From: Plasmopara viticola
Taxonomy: Eukaryota; Oomycota; Peronosporomycetes; Peronosporales; Peronosporaceae
Direction of reading: 5' to 3'
Assembly (NCBI GenBank): GCA_001695595.3
Contig: MBPM02000013.1
Span: forward strand, 434,001 to 498,000
DNA length: 64,000 nt
Each line of letters starts with the position of its first letter. Positions within the stretch are counted from its first letter, which is position 1. Below, in pieces: positions 52,639 to 64,000 of this stretch. The notes beneath the pieces were generated by a model. It made no database searches and was not told where the DNA came from. It saw only the letters and a list, made by a program, of their open reading frames with translations. The position numbers and the translations under genes were made by a program.

Positions 52639-55600
52639 TGAATCGATGCTCTTACACACAGTATGGTACAAGAAGACACTTTTGTCGCGACGTTTCCACG
52701 CAGCAAGAAACGGTTGTCATGCGAACAATACATAGTAACAACCTCGAGGCTGCAATGTAAAAGTGTAATACAATGAACAGGAGATTCAGACAGTATCGTT
52801 TATTATCCGCTAACATTTGCGTATATTGACGAATTATGCAGACTACAATCGAAGTTGGTGCCGGTAAGACTCAAGCAAAATTCTCAACAGTGTCGGCGTG
52901 CGGCAGCAAACCATCAGAAATGTCTTCTTGATTATGCAGCGTGTATGCGTTAGAACACCAACGGGCGGCGTGCTGTGTGTTATAGAGCAAATGACTAGTG
53001 CGTGCACCTCTGGGTTCGGTCTTTTAATGCCAGAGAGCAATTTTATGAAAACAAAATTCGTAAGAAAGCAACAGCGGACGTACGATCAACTTCAACGTTA
53101 GGCTGAGGTCGAAATTTGTCATTGGGTAATGTTTCCAACGTGATCACCACGTAAACGTCGTGAACTTTATGCCGGACGACAAAATATGAGTACAAGTGAT
53201 CAAGAAGTAATATTAAAATTAAGTGTCCATAGCAAGTACTAGAGTCTGGCTCCATGAGACGTTCGCACTCTACGTGGCTTCGACACCGTTTTAAGACCGA
53301 CGTAAAGCCTGACACCAACCGTCCGCGCACGCAGAGCAATTGCTGGACGGAAACGCTATGGCCAGCTTTAATTTTTATTGCCTAGCACCAACATTTAATC
53401 AAGATTGTGGATTCCTTTCACAGCTCATCTCTTAGCTCCAACTATAAAATTTGTTATGTTGTCAACTTTTCGCCACCTGTTGAAAGCGCAAAACACTAAC
53501 TTTCGTGTTTCTTCTCGTACTTAGGCAAATCATCAGCGTGCTTATTTTTTCTACGCTCATCTACGCCATCACTGACGTCTAGCGTCATTTGCTATGACAA
53601 ATCAAAACGCCTGCGAGAATATATCTGACGCATCTTTTAAAAGTCTCACTGATGACATCGAAATAGGTGGAACTTTGGTCTCACTTCGCTGCCGCAAAAA
53701 AGCCTCGAGTTTGACATTACTACCACCGCTTGTCTATCAGTACGCTAAAGCGATCGATTATGTTGACTAGTATTGCCGACCGAATGACAATTGAAGAGTA
53801 GATCCAAGAGAGCTTAGCTTTGGAGCAAGAGAATGTTTTGCTTTAATTAATATCTGGGCATTGAACTCAAATAGTGTATACTTTGTGCAATGAGTTTAGT
53901 ATCAGTTTGCACCACTTTTCATATGCAAGTGATGTATTGATAAATATCATGACATTTGCCTAACTTTCCGCAAAATTGATTGAGTCTGATCACCTTGGTT
54001 TTGACGACAATGACATGACGATATTAATGCCACCTAGTTGTACGAGCAGATATCTAATCGATCGATTCAATTTGAAATAATTTTACTCCTACTTCAACTG
54101 CTGTGTCTATTACCGACACTCTTACGTCCAGCATGCTAATTGACGTCGCCGCGCTTATTATTTCTAGCAGAGGAGGGCTCATGGTTTGACAAAGCTCCGC
54201 CGAAAAGCGGGCGGTACTCAAGGTCTTTGATCTTATCAACTCAGGGTTTGTAGCGGTCCAGCCACACCAAAACCAATATGATAGCATAATTAGAGTCGAA
54301 ATATCACTCGACGCTATTAAAATTCCACTCGGACCCTAGGTATTGCGAAACTTGTTTCTATAGCTAGATAAACACTGACAAGACCACATTGGTGTGCTCG
54401 AAAAGCTTCGACATATGGCTAAATCTTCTGACAGTGGAGCATTAAACATTAAAGTCCGACGAATCGAAATCGGAAGGACAGACAATGCTATACCAAATCC
54501 CTTCACACTTGCCTCACGAACCTGCCGTTTCTCCTCTGAGCTCAACAGCAAGTTCTTCTCCAGGTAGACTGCTTCACATCTACGGGATGCCGCCGTTTCT
54601 CTGCAGCTTTCCAGACAAGCAGTTAGACGTAAAATGTTGGTTCCCTGAATTGATGAGCCCTTTGTGCCGTCAATAACCCAATTACAAACGGCTCGTAATC
54701 ACCACCGATGATTCACCTCACCATAATCAGCATAGCTAAATTCCACGAAAAACGATACGTTCGATGATCCCTGGTGGAGTAGACCTCGTCTATTTAACTA
54801 GGCTATTACACGTCACTTTGATAGCCCATTATAGAGAGGTTGAAAGAGTAAAAAGAATTCCGTCTGGAACGTGATCGTGTGCGGTCCACCAAAAGAGATA
54901 GTGAATGTCCCCTTATTTTAAGATGTGGCGGGCAAATCCAAGACAAAGGCCGTGCCAACTCGTAGACCGACCGACGCGCGATCAAAGAGCTGCGGGATGT
55001 GAGCCAGCACTCGAATCGCCTGAAAGAGAACTATCCATATAAGCCAGCAGAGTTCGCAATTCGTGGATTAAGTCCACCAGATTACAAATAAGCATAATCC
55101 ACAAAATGCAAAAGTTATTGCGTAAGATTTTGGTCACCTCAGGTGAAGAACGTCACCCCAGCTGATGTGATAATGCAAAAGCCCACCCGCGCGCTTGGTT
55201 ATCGACCGTTGAGACAACCGAAGTCACTTTTTTTAGTTTAATCCACCGAGAGGTAAGTTTTATTACCTTTTCGACCTCATTGACCAAAAGAATGATGTTC
55301 TCCCCTTTCTTCCCTACGAATTTGTCTGCGCTGTGTAAAGCAACTTCGTTTAAAATGTGACATCCATCTCGGCTCTCGATGCAGATGGCTTCAACAACGA
55401 TGCTGCAACACAGACCTCCTATTATTGAAATAAGTCACTAGACCCGTATTGATCGTATCGAGTCCTTGTGCAACTAAAAGCTGCGTTCATTTGAGTAGTT
55501 TAAATCAATTCGCTTATGTGGCCAATGTACCATGTACTGCATTTTACGTGAATCTATTATATAAACAATCAACTTCCCTGCTAACTTTCAATTACTACAT

Positions 55601-56650
55601 ACTGCCTCAACTATAAGCGTTTGAAAACCTCGTGGCTTATGTCGCGCGCCATACCAATATAATGCGTTCGTCGAAGCCCGTTTCAATATGAGAAGCTACT
55701 GCCCACCTTTGGTATTAAACACAAACGTTACTTATTATGGTGGTCAATGTCCGAAAGGCAATTACTGGTCACAAAACAAAGCTGACCCGTCTTGTACAAA
55801 GAAGTACAAGGTTAAAGGCTCCCAGTGCACGGTACAAAATGAGACAATTTAAAACAATGTCCAACAAAAGACAAAGGCTTGTTGTAATTTGTGATAGCAA
55901 AGTTGGGTGCTGATTAAGATTTAGAGGTTGTGCATATCGCATAAATGTTGGTTGTCACTATGCTGCACTTTGTTGCGCAATGTGACTTTGCAAAAGACCA
56001 CCGAATTTCGCCAAAGAAGTACACATCTTTCTTAACGCCTTCTTTGTCAAGATGTAGAGGCATTTGAAGGTAGTTAAGCGTTTACGTGGGTATATTGTCT
56101 ACCCAATTATTTTATAGTTACCGAGATAGATTCCCGTATATGTCGACACACAATTTGTACTTTACGAGAAATTAAGCTTAAAGAGGCGACTGCATTTGCG
56201 ACTCTATCCACTGACAAGCAGCTAGATTATACGCCGTGGAGGTCGAGCTTTACGCTTCAAGTTTGTTCTTTAGAAAATAGGAAGCTGTAACTTGGTGATA
56301 TTATTACCGCTGAATTGAAGCTCAAGGCTTACTTCTTGAAAGCGAAGGGAAACCCGAACCTTCTATTTTGTTCAAGCAGGTAGAAATTCCACTGAAGCGG
56401 CCATGACTTTCGATGATCAGGTGTGCGTGGCGTTTGCATGAGTGGTTAGTCTAAAATTTGGACACTCCATCGTGTTAAGGCTACATTTGAGGGATTTGAT
56501 TACAAATTTTACATGAAAGTGCACCATAAAGCAATGTGTTTGTTGTTGGACATTTAGCTCGTTGCATCCAAGCATCTGAAGTGAGTGTTTTGTGCGCGCG
56601 TTTATAGACTTATTGACGTCACTTATATTTGCAATACCACTTCGTGTTTA
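52639..56650. other. AT-rich gene-poor region 3a
   Basis: About 4 kb with no supported gene. It contains the upstream region of the Cep57-like gene. A 59-codon frame at 53595 (plus, opening MTNQNACENISDASF) and frames around 54.1-54.7 kb on both strands show no domain. Probably old transposon debris and spacer. Confidence 0.5.
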
Positions 56651-56654
56651 ATGT

Positions 56655-56720
56655 TTGTGCTTATGGACGGCATACGGGGAGGCCCGCCTCGACCAAATCC
56701 TTAGATTGTAGACAGCGACC
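56655..56720 (+). mobile_element. Possible gag remnant
   Basis: A short translated patch VLMDGIRGGPPRPN resembles the FMDGLRxGPxRTxLF block found in the gag of oomycete LTR retroelements. It is brief and flanked by stops, so the call is weak; the presence of integrase and LINE debris nearby makes it plausible. Confidence 0.25.
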
Positions 56721-58560
56721 GTAGGAGAGGTAATTAATGTGCAGTTCGCTATATCACAGGACCCCTAGTATTTGTATCCGATAGGCCACTGACTTGGGTC
56801 TAGTCCCAATAAACTAAAGCGCTGCGAGAAACGCTGCTACGGCTGAAGTAAGCTATGGCACATGATCTGTCTTTCTATAAAGGTGACCATGTTGTCTCGT
56901 CCGAATAATTCGAAGAATTGCTAGAGAGGTTATGTACTCAGAGCGAATAAAGCCATCAAATTTGAGTCGGCAAGAGAATTTGGAGCAGTAACCAGCAGTG
57001 CGAGAGTGATAATTGCACATGAAAGTGCACGTGGATGTAAAATTCGACACCGCAAGCAATTAAGCGCGCCAGCATATTGCTGCGGTTGGCTAACATTGTG
57101 CTGACTGACGCTTTAAGAGAAAGAGATGGGAACAAGTCAGATTCTGTCCAAGTTACTAGTATAACAATTCTTGGCGAATCCGTCAGTCAAAATGGACTGG
57201 CTGCATTTCTTACGTTTCTAAGAGCAATGGCTCATCTCTTTTCCAGAACAAGCATAGATGGCGGAAGGCCACATACGCTATGAAAAAGTGCTCTAGATGG
57301 AGGTCGCATGTTTACACAGACAAATAGAAAAACGCCACTTCATAAGCTTTATATTGCGCTACTTCTAAGAAATTCCCGCAAGCGAGTACCAGAAGTCCAC
57401 CAGACACCGTCGGTAGCACCGCACACTCTGCAAGCGGAATGCATAGCTCCACTAGAAAAACAAAAGGGGAGCAAACACTTTCTTTACTTGCCCGTCGTTG
57501 GCAAACGAATCTTGTTTACAAAAATGACTTTGAGTTTAACTGGTGTTTGTATTTTAAGGTGTGCTTCGGCAAGAGGAAGTGACAGACATTGAGAAGTTAC
57601 TGACTCTCAAAAAGTCCGAAGCTACTGAGTTCTTGGCTCGACAAATGTAAGAAAAATAGCAACTAATACTTCTTGAGGATGTAAATACACTCTTCGTGCC
57701 GAGAAATATTTTTGTTGTATTTTTAGAAGTGGTAAACGAAGACATTTTGAAGCCACTCATACGCAGCGTAGGTTGAACCTTGGCTCACAATTTTTAAAAT
57801 ATCCTTTTAATTAACACTCAAATGTGGTATACACGATTAAAAAATTTAATGAATAGAGAAGTAAAGTGCTGTGTCACCAGGTAACAAGCATTGCCTCGGA
57901 CGTAGTCTGAACTCATTAGTCTTTCTTTATCAAAACGGCATGATGCGTATGTCTTAGTCGCCGCGCTTGCTCACTAAATATCTGCGCTCGAGACAAAGAA
58001 AACTGACAGTGGCCGCGTGATACAATTACGATAAGCTAGACAATGCAGTGATACTTGCACGAACGTCCATTTATTAACGGATGTGCTAGTTTAACTCATA
58101 TCCGTGTGCACGTTGTATGGTTTTATTTAAGCGGTTACGGACAAATAAATTATTCGAGTATTTCCGGACGAAATTCCGTGGTGATTAAAGCAATTGTGTT
58201 GCAAGATGTTCAACGTCGACGAAGCGATCGACAGCCGTTGCGATAGCACTTTGAGTAGCAGCCAGGTGTATTGACCTTTGCAAGGTGTACATCCGACCAA
58301 ATTAATAAAAAAACGTTTGACTTTCTTAGCGACCATCTACAAAGTCAAATGCTTCATGATTCGTAAAAGCTTCTGCTTTTTTGGGGTCTACTCATATTGC
58401 ATGGCAATTTGCAAAATAGCTGAAGAAAATTGTGTCCTATTTGCGATTTGTCGATACTGGCACAAGCTTTAATGCTCTGATCTATATCAGTGCGTACGTT
58501 ATGCCTCTTGTCACAAAGTACTCACAGAAAAAATCCTGAGTGTAAAGGTTGAGTCTTAAG
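56721..58560. other. Gene-poor region 3b
   Basis: No supported gene. Frames at 57077..57283 and 57308..57592 (plus) lack recognisable domains; they may derive from the same decayed retroelements. Confidence 0.45.
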
Positions 58561-58592
58561 TCATGTCTATCAAGACAATGCTGGAGGCAGTG

Positions 58593-58775
58593 ATGACGAA
58601 GTGGTCTTTGTGTGCCGCCCAAGTAAGATGGTGCATTTAGCATTTGTTTCAGCTAGTGTTACTGGAAATCAAAAAGCAAAGCTGTGCATAGATGAAACTA
58701 TATTTAATAATGGTCGTTCGAACACAATAGAGTCAGATAGGGATTTGCGGTTAACCGCTGCGTTTTGTCGTAGTA
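58593..58775 (+). mobile_element. Decayed Ty3/gypsy integrase fragment 2
   Basis: One frame reads VVFVCRPSKMVHLAFVSASV, then CIDETIFNNG and ESDRDLRLTAAFCRSIKHV. This matches the integrase core around D-R-[FL]-S-K-M and S-D-R-D-x-R-F-x-x-x-F-W. The first catalytic-site context is altered (CRPSKM for DRFSKM) and the frame ends at 58807. Unlike the fragment at 48 kb it is a single continuous frame, so it may be younger or from another family. Confidence 0.6.
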
Positions 58776-58809
58776 TCAAACACGTTTGCTTATATGTCCA
58801 AAAATAAGC

Positions 58810-60170
58810 ACGAAAAAGGGTCGAAAGGAAAGGGCCAACGTTGTACGAGGGGACACTCTACGCAATTTGTGCGCTAAGATGCTACAATTGCAGGTTGAGG
58901 AGCTTTTTGTTGTCAAACTTGCTTCCATCAACGCGGTTTACGTAAGTAAACTAAGACATCTTCGATTTTTGTTTGCTCTTCGAAAAACAAAAGCTCAGAA
59001 AGAGGCTCGACGACCCTTATCTGTCCAGGTCTCGAATGTGGGACCAGATTTCTTACGGAAACAATTATCACCATTTTGCTGAACATGGTTAGTGGGGCAA
59101 GGTTTGAGATTGCATTCGCCCGAAATGAACAATATATTTTTGCAGTATACAAGGGACAACGAAGATGAAGTACGTAAAGAATGCCGTTACAGAGAGTGAG
59201 CTCGTCATTTTTAAACCAAATAAAAACGATTTGTTGACCTTTCACGATTCTGGGAAAATCCTGCCAAGATGATGCCGACGCGTCCAAAGTCTTTGCCAAT
59301 CGTCCCAAGCAAAAGTACGATCTTTGAGCGCCGAGTTTTGAGGTGCCTTGGTGCCTCTTCGAAGCAAAAATATATTTGCTGACAACGCGAGTACGGGTGA
59401 CTATATGGTGGCTGATAATACCGGTCACCACCACATAAGGCCTTGCGTCTTGAGTAGCATACCGAGTCTACGGAAGAAAATGGCTATTCGACATAGTATA
59501 GACACCTTGCGTCGAGACGCGGAACGGATAATTCGATTGCAAATTTTACAAATCATGAGTCTTTGTTTCTGAAGGCCCTGAATCGTCTAAATTTGACGAC
59601 CACTAACAAGCGCGAAAACTTGGTCTATAAGAATTCTTTTTTCCGCGCTGAGTAGACATATATGAATTATGAGCACAACTTCTTCCGACAATTAAGGTCC
59701 GTGAAACTTCTTTGTAGAGCGCGTACTGAAAGAGAGTGTCTTCTGTGGGAGCAGCAAGCTTCTGATGATGTGGCACGGCTATCTCGCTCTGCAGTATTGA
59801 TGAGTTTTTCGGTTTACCATCTTCAGGCAGAAGCATTTTTGGGCCTTTTCGATCTATGATCCAAAGCATCAAACGCTTCGTAAGTAATCCACTGCTGTTC
59901 GGCAACGCATTAAAAATTTCTGAATTTCCAAGTGGGTAAAATGCACTTTGGTTCATAAGCGTAGAAAACCTTGTCCAAATTGGTCGTTTCGGTTCAATTC
60001 AATAGATAACCGCTGCGTACGAAACACTGTGAGCCACATGTGGGTGCATCTTGCCTGACACATCGCCCAATGTTGTCATATGGCACGCTTGGTGAAGACT
60101 TGGCAACATTCGTAGGATTTCGAGTTTGACCTTTTACTTGAGCCGAGAAGATGAACTCTATACATGTCCA
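58810..60170. other. Gene-poor region 3c
   Basis: No supported gene. Frames at 58786..59082 (plus), 58928..59434 (minus) and 59603..59956 (minus) were considered; they overlap each other on opposite strands and none has a domain. Confidence 0.45.
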
Positions 60171-60199
60171 CATTTAATTTTATGCCACACGTCCGACGC

Positions 60200-61160
60200 T
60201 CCAACGAGCTCTCCGAGAGGCCGTTTGGCGGGGGACGATGGTCTATTACAAGAATGTTTTTAACTCCACCCGTCGTCCTGGGCGCAGGTGTACCAAATGG
60301 TGTGCGCTACCATTTTTGATCTTAGAGTGATGTCTAAGTCTCAACAGAAAGCCTACGATTCACTGCTGTTGATTGGCGGTAATCGCAGCGTCCCAAGTAG
60401 TTATCGCTGATATACGCTGCATTACGATGATACCAAGTTTGAATTAAAAAATCTTGCTTGGTGCTTTTGCGACGTATTTCCGCATTTTTTACACTCAAAG
60501 CAAAGCGACTTCGTCAAATAGCGGTCCATTCGGCACGCTCTGCTAAGATTTCAAGATCTCATAAGCTTAAATGGGCGGCCAGACTGGGGATGGCCCAAAG
60601 CAGTGCTCCTTGACTATGCATAGGCTTTTGTTCCGACCTCTGAATGAAACTGTTACTTGCACTGCACCAAATGAACTTTAACGATGATGTCATTTTTGAC
60701 TTGAACATCACTTTTTTTTGACACACACTCGCAAGCGTCTAAAGAAACGGAACTGCAAGAAACCTCTTAAAGCTTAGATGCGGCGTCCGGCAAGGTGATT
60801 CGCTATCGTAAGCGCTCTTCGTTCTGTTCATCAAGCCTCTTCGCTGCTCTCTGCGGGCTTAGACTGTTCATCTTAGCTTTCAAGTCTCTAGTGACAAAAA
60901 GAACACCACATACTTGCATATGCTGATGACTGTACGGCATTGCTTCGCAACCTCGATGATCCCGAAACATATTGGCGCCGTCATTTACGTTGTTGCTGCT
61001 GGCCTTCGCCTAAACGTTAACGAGACACATAACTTCCCTTTCAGGCTGATATCATGGAAGCCACAACGCATGCTGGAAGGAGCTAGATGAATGATTTCTC
61101 TCATTGACTCGGCTATGCGCTACCTCGGCATATTTGTAAGCCCTACGCTCCCAACCAGCT
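60200..61160 (+). mobile_element. Decayed LINE (non-LTR) reverse transcriptase
   Basis: Reverse-transcriptase blocks occur in the expected order on the plus strand but in shifting frames: a LLDYAxAF motif (about 60604-60633), LRCGVRQGDSLS then ALFVLFIKPLRC (60773..60850), the catalytic YADD in ILAYADDCTALLRNLDD (about 60910-60966), AAGLRLNVNET (60995..61027) and SAMRYLGIFVSPTLP (61109..61153). Frameshifts and stops between the blocks show it is dead. Only the RT core is identified; the endonuclease and the ends are not located. Confidence 0.68.
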
Positions 61161-64000
61161 CTCGTTTTCCGAAACTTACAAAGGCAGCGATGTGTAAAGG
61201 TGTATCGGGTCCAGGCACTTCGTAGTTGCCATGGTATTTTACGATCTATTTTGACCTTTTTGCTTTGGTTCAAGGCGACGTGACTCTGGTCCTCGCCAAC
61301 GTTGTGAAACAAGTGAAACGCCTGTGTAAATCTTTCAAATTTTGAACAGGAAATCTTCGGAATGAGGGACTTTAAAATATAATGTAGAGAGAGTGGCTAA
61401 CCTGGTTGACGGTGAAGTGTAGCTTAGTATTACTTGAGGCGCTTACCTTCAGTCAGGCTCTTCAGCTCATTTCATGCGAGGTGCGATGCACTCGATCGTA
61501 GTCACGCACCGGATCCCCCGATGGTTTACGCCTGTGTCTATTCTATTTCAAGAGATACTGAATACGGCAGCGTTAGTTCGACATTCTATACGCTCAATTT
61601 CGGATGGACTCACAGTGCAAGAGACCTCGCGACCTTTTATGTATTCGGCGCGAACTGGTTCGAACTCACTTGATGCTGAAGTGTTCCAGTGGGCGGCAAC
61701 GTAAGATTTTCACTGGTATGACCGTTCCTTGCACGCTATTCGGAGAGGAAATTCACTCAGCCTCCAAGAATTCATTTTGCAAGAATATTTCGTCTTTAGG
61801 GTTTTGTAAAGCGCCACGGACAGCGACAAACGAAAACTGTTTGGAAATGACTATTAGCAAAGGATGCTTTGATCCACCGGGCAAGTGGTCCTTCGCTGCA
61901 AGATTCTATTCGCGCCAAGTCGCGCGATTCAACGGTACTACTAAGCCAATTGAAGGACCCCGTCTTCCAACTAGATTTAGTGCTGTTGCACACACGTAGA
62001 CACTGCGGCAGATTTAAAAAATTGAAAAGTTATCACTTGCTGCACAAGCTCCGAAGTGGTAATTTTTGTATGATATTTCAAACCTAAAATGAGACCCGTG
62101 GCGCCGGAAGTGTGGAATGGATCACTGCATATCACCCAATCCCAGTAACATCAAATGTCAACTTCAGCGCAACCGATCCGACGTGCGCCGAAAATACTGT
62201 CGTCGAACAGACGACGAATTGTGCATTCACGACTGTCGCGTCGTAGAAGATGCGAAATAAATTTGCTAAGGATACTACACAGCACAAGCCGCCTTGAACT
62301 TTTTTCTACCAGGATCAAACGCTTCTTCGCTCACGCCGTCTCATGGTCCACTGTCGTGTATCTCAAGCATCCTGTTGTCTCTCCGTAGCACCTTACCACT
62401 TACGGAAGTCACAGTAATCTTTGCGTATTTAACGTTATTTAGTCTCGTGTACTCTACATGCTGTGGCTTCATTGCTGTAATGAGTATGTCTTAAGTTTAA
62501 AGTTCGCTTGGGGACGCGCCAAATATAATATTCGAGTTTTTGGCACGTAAATCAGTTTCAGAACTCGATGCAGGAATTTACCGCATTAGTCGGTCTATCC
62601 AAAAACCCTCTTTGTCTATGATATGTTTCACTGCTAATTGCTGCAAAAGCAGCTGGTCCAGACTTTCCTCTCCAGCCATGTTTAAGTTCATCGATACCAG
62701 CGAAGAAGCCTTTACTTTGTCCTCTGCCGCGGCTCCGCCGCATGCTTATTGGTGAAAACCTTTTTGCTTACACTTGCTGCCTTGGTTGGAAGGTTCTGCC
62801 ACCACCTTGAGGCTCCGACCTTCGTGTTGAGCATGCCCCGCCCTCATACGACCCAGACGAAATACCTTCTCACTCCTCGGTGCGGCTAAGACGGCAACGG
62901 AATTTAACGGCAAAGTACGTATAATTAGCCATGGGCAAATCCGCGGATGACGAAAAATTTCTACTCTAGCACTCAACTTCATTCTTGACCTTCAATACCT
63001 TATACCTTCATAGTAACATAGCTCTTATTATCTTTTGTAGAATACTTTATTGGCTGCTCAAGTCGAGGAGGTCACATCAATTTATGTGGTATACAATTAT
63101 TGTGGCTAGGATGTTTAATGTCTATCGAACCTGCTTAAACAAACTTTTGCGCGATTGTTTGCGAAAAGGGAAAAGAGTTTGAGGTCGATTTTGACGAAAG
63201 GTCCGTTGAAGATAAAAAGATAAATTAGCCGAATGAGATTAAGCTGCAGCTCATTCAAGTAAAGAATGGCACTTCGTGGCTGACGGATGAAGTTGTGGCA
63301 ATGGTGTAGCTTGAACATAGATTGTTAATTTGAAGCTGCTGCAAGGTGAACGAGCGGAATTGGTGATGTTGGGATATTCGAAAACGCCGTACAGGTTGAA
63401 GGTTGAAAAGACTGGAATAGTCGTCAAAATTTATGGCCCAAACGCGGTGTTGGTCATTTCAATGTTATCTTATTTGCAAAGCGACCAAAAGTGGATATAC
63501 AAGACCTCACTCTTACAATCGCGGTGATTGTTAATGACTATACTAAATTTAAGGCAAGCGAAGGACTAATTGAGACTGCGTTCGTGGAGTGGGCTAGGAA
63601 GAGAAAGATCATCATTACTTGGTCTGGGTCAGCTCGACTGTAACACTTGGAAAGGAAGAACAATGTGCAATTTTATATTAATTGAGGCATATGACACTCC
63701 TTTGAAGACTATCGCAATTCTTCCCGGGCCGGCTTTTTTGTCGAAAATAGTGAATGAACGATATTCTGCTTGGAGTCATGTCATGGACATTTGGGAATTA
63801 ACAAATGGCAAGAGAGAATGATGTGTCTTTCGGGTACGTAAAGGCCGACTTTTACAAACTTAAGATAAGCAGGGCTATCGCTTAAACGGAAACAATTGTT
63901 ATATGACAACTTGTTTGTTGTAGGCAGAAGTGCGCGGGATATGTTCGACTGCCGTGTAGATGAAGTAGTCCTTAATTTGGAAATATTGCGAACATTGAAA
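61161..64000. other. Gene-poor region 3d
   Basis: No supported gene. The 61.2-62.1 kb part may be the 3' portion of the LINE. Open frames at 62155..62388, 62540..62755, 63330..63527 and 63570..63821 (plus) lack domains. No RNA gene or terminal repeat recognised. Confidence 0.45.

Noticed and set aside
58928..59434. Minus-strand frame of 168 codons
   Set aside because: Overlaps other open frames on the plus strand, shows no domain and sits in transposon debris.
61052..61312. Minus-strand frame of 86 codons
   Set aside because: Antisense to the LINE RT remnant, which gives recognisable motifs on the plus strand.
61640..61680. GGTTCGAACTC resembling a tRNA T-loop
   Set aside because: No acceptor stem, D-loop or anticodon arm can be folded around it.
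1..64000. CRISPR arrays, bacterial operons or prophage
   Set aside because: No regularly spaced short repeats; introns and gene content are eukaryotic.

Overview
This window looks like nuclear DNA of a filamentous, zoospore-forming oomycete (stramenopile). The evidence is: dense intron-containing genes with very uniform short GT-AG introns (about 41-80 nt); eukaryotic core genes (ribosomal protein eL18, DCP1, CENP-S/MHF1, GMPPA, a TORC2 SIN1-like subunit, a P4-ATPase); an apparently intact gene for the axonemal protein CFAP54 plus a CFAP97-motif protein, expected only if a flagellum is retained; and decayed Ty3/gypsy and LINE remnants in AT-rich gaps. The genus is inference (Phytophthora or Plasmopara-like); no species marker is visible.

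Layout. Gene island 1 (1-23.35 kb): CFAP54 (minus, runs off the left edge) back to back with a 10-exon ankyrin gene; a three-CNB cyclic-nucleotide-dependent kinase back to back with a Tudor-like/C2/CFAP97-motif coiled-coil gene; a 2OG-hydroxylase-sulfotransferase fusion back to back with eL18; a SIN1-like gene back to back with GMPPA. Gap 1 (23.35-28.05 kb): no supportable gene. Island 2 (28.05-42.73 kb): a TPR-kelch gene paired with a small tail-anchored protein, endonuclease III, DCP1 paired with an orphan multi-pass membrane protein, a P4-ATPase with a C-terminal dysferlin-like domain, and a HIT hydrolase paired with an esterase. Gap 2 (42.73-49.27 kb): a degenerate repeat of about 100-bp period and a dead Ty3/gypsy integrase. 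Island 3 (49.27-52.64 kb): CENP-S/MHF1 and a Cep57-like gene, tail to tail. Gap 3 (52.64-64.0 kb): gag-like, integrase and LINE reverse-transcriptase remnants.

The genes do not form one pathway, but two themes stand out. Several belong to the flagellum or basal body (CFAP54, the CFAP97-motif protein, perhaps the Cep57-like protein), and seven pairs are divergent with only about 85-400 bp between start codons. Two unusual fusions are the most interesting items: P4-ATPase plus dysferlin domain, and 2OG oxygenase plus sulfotransferase. Exon structures were deduced by eye from splice sites and frame continuity; reconstructed coding lengths all come to whole codons, but none has been tested against transcripts.
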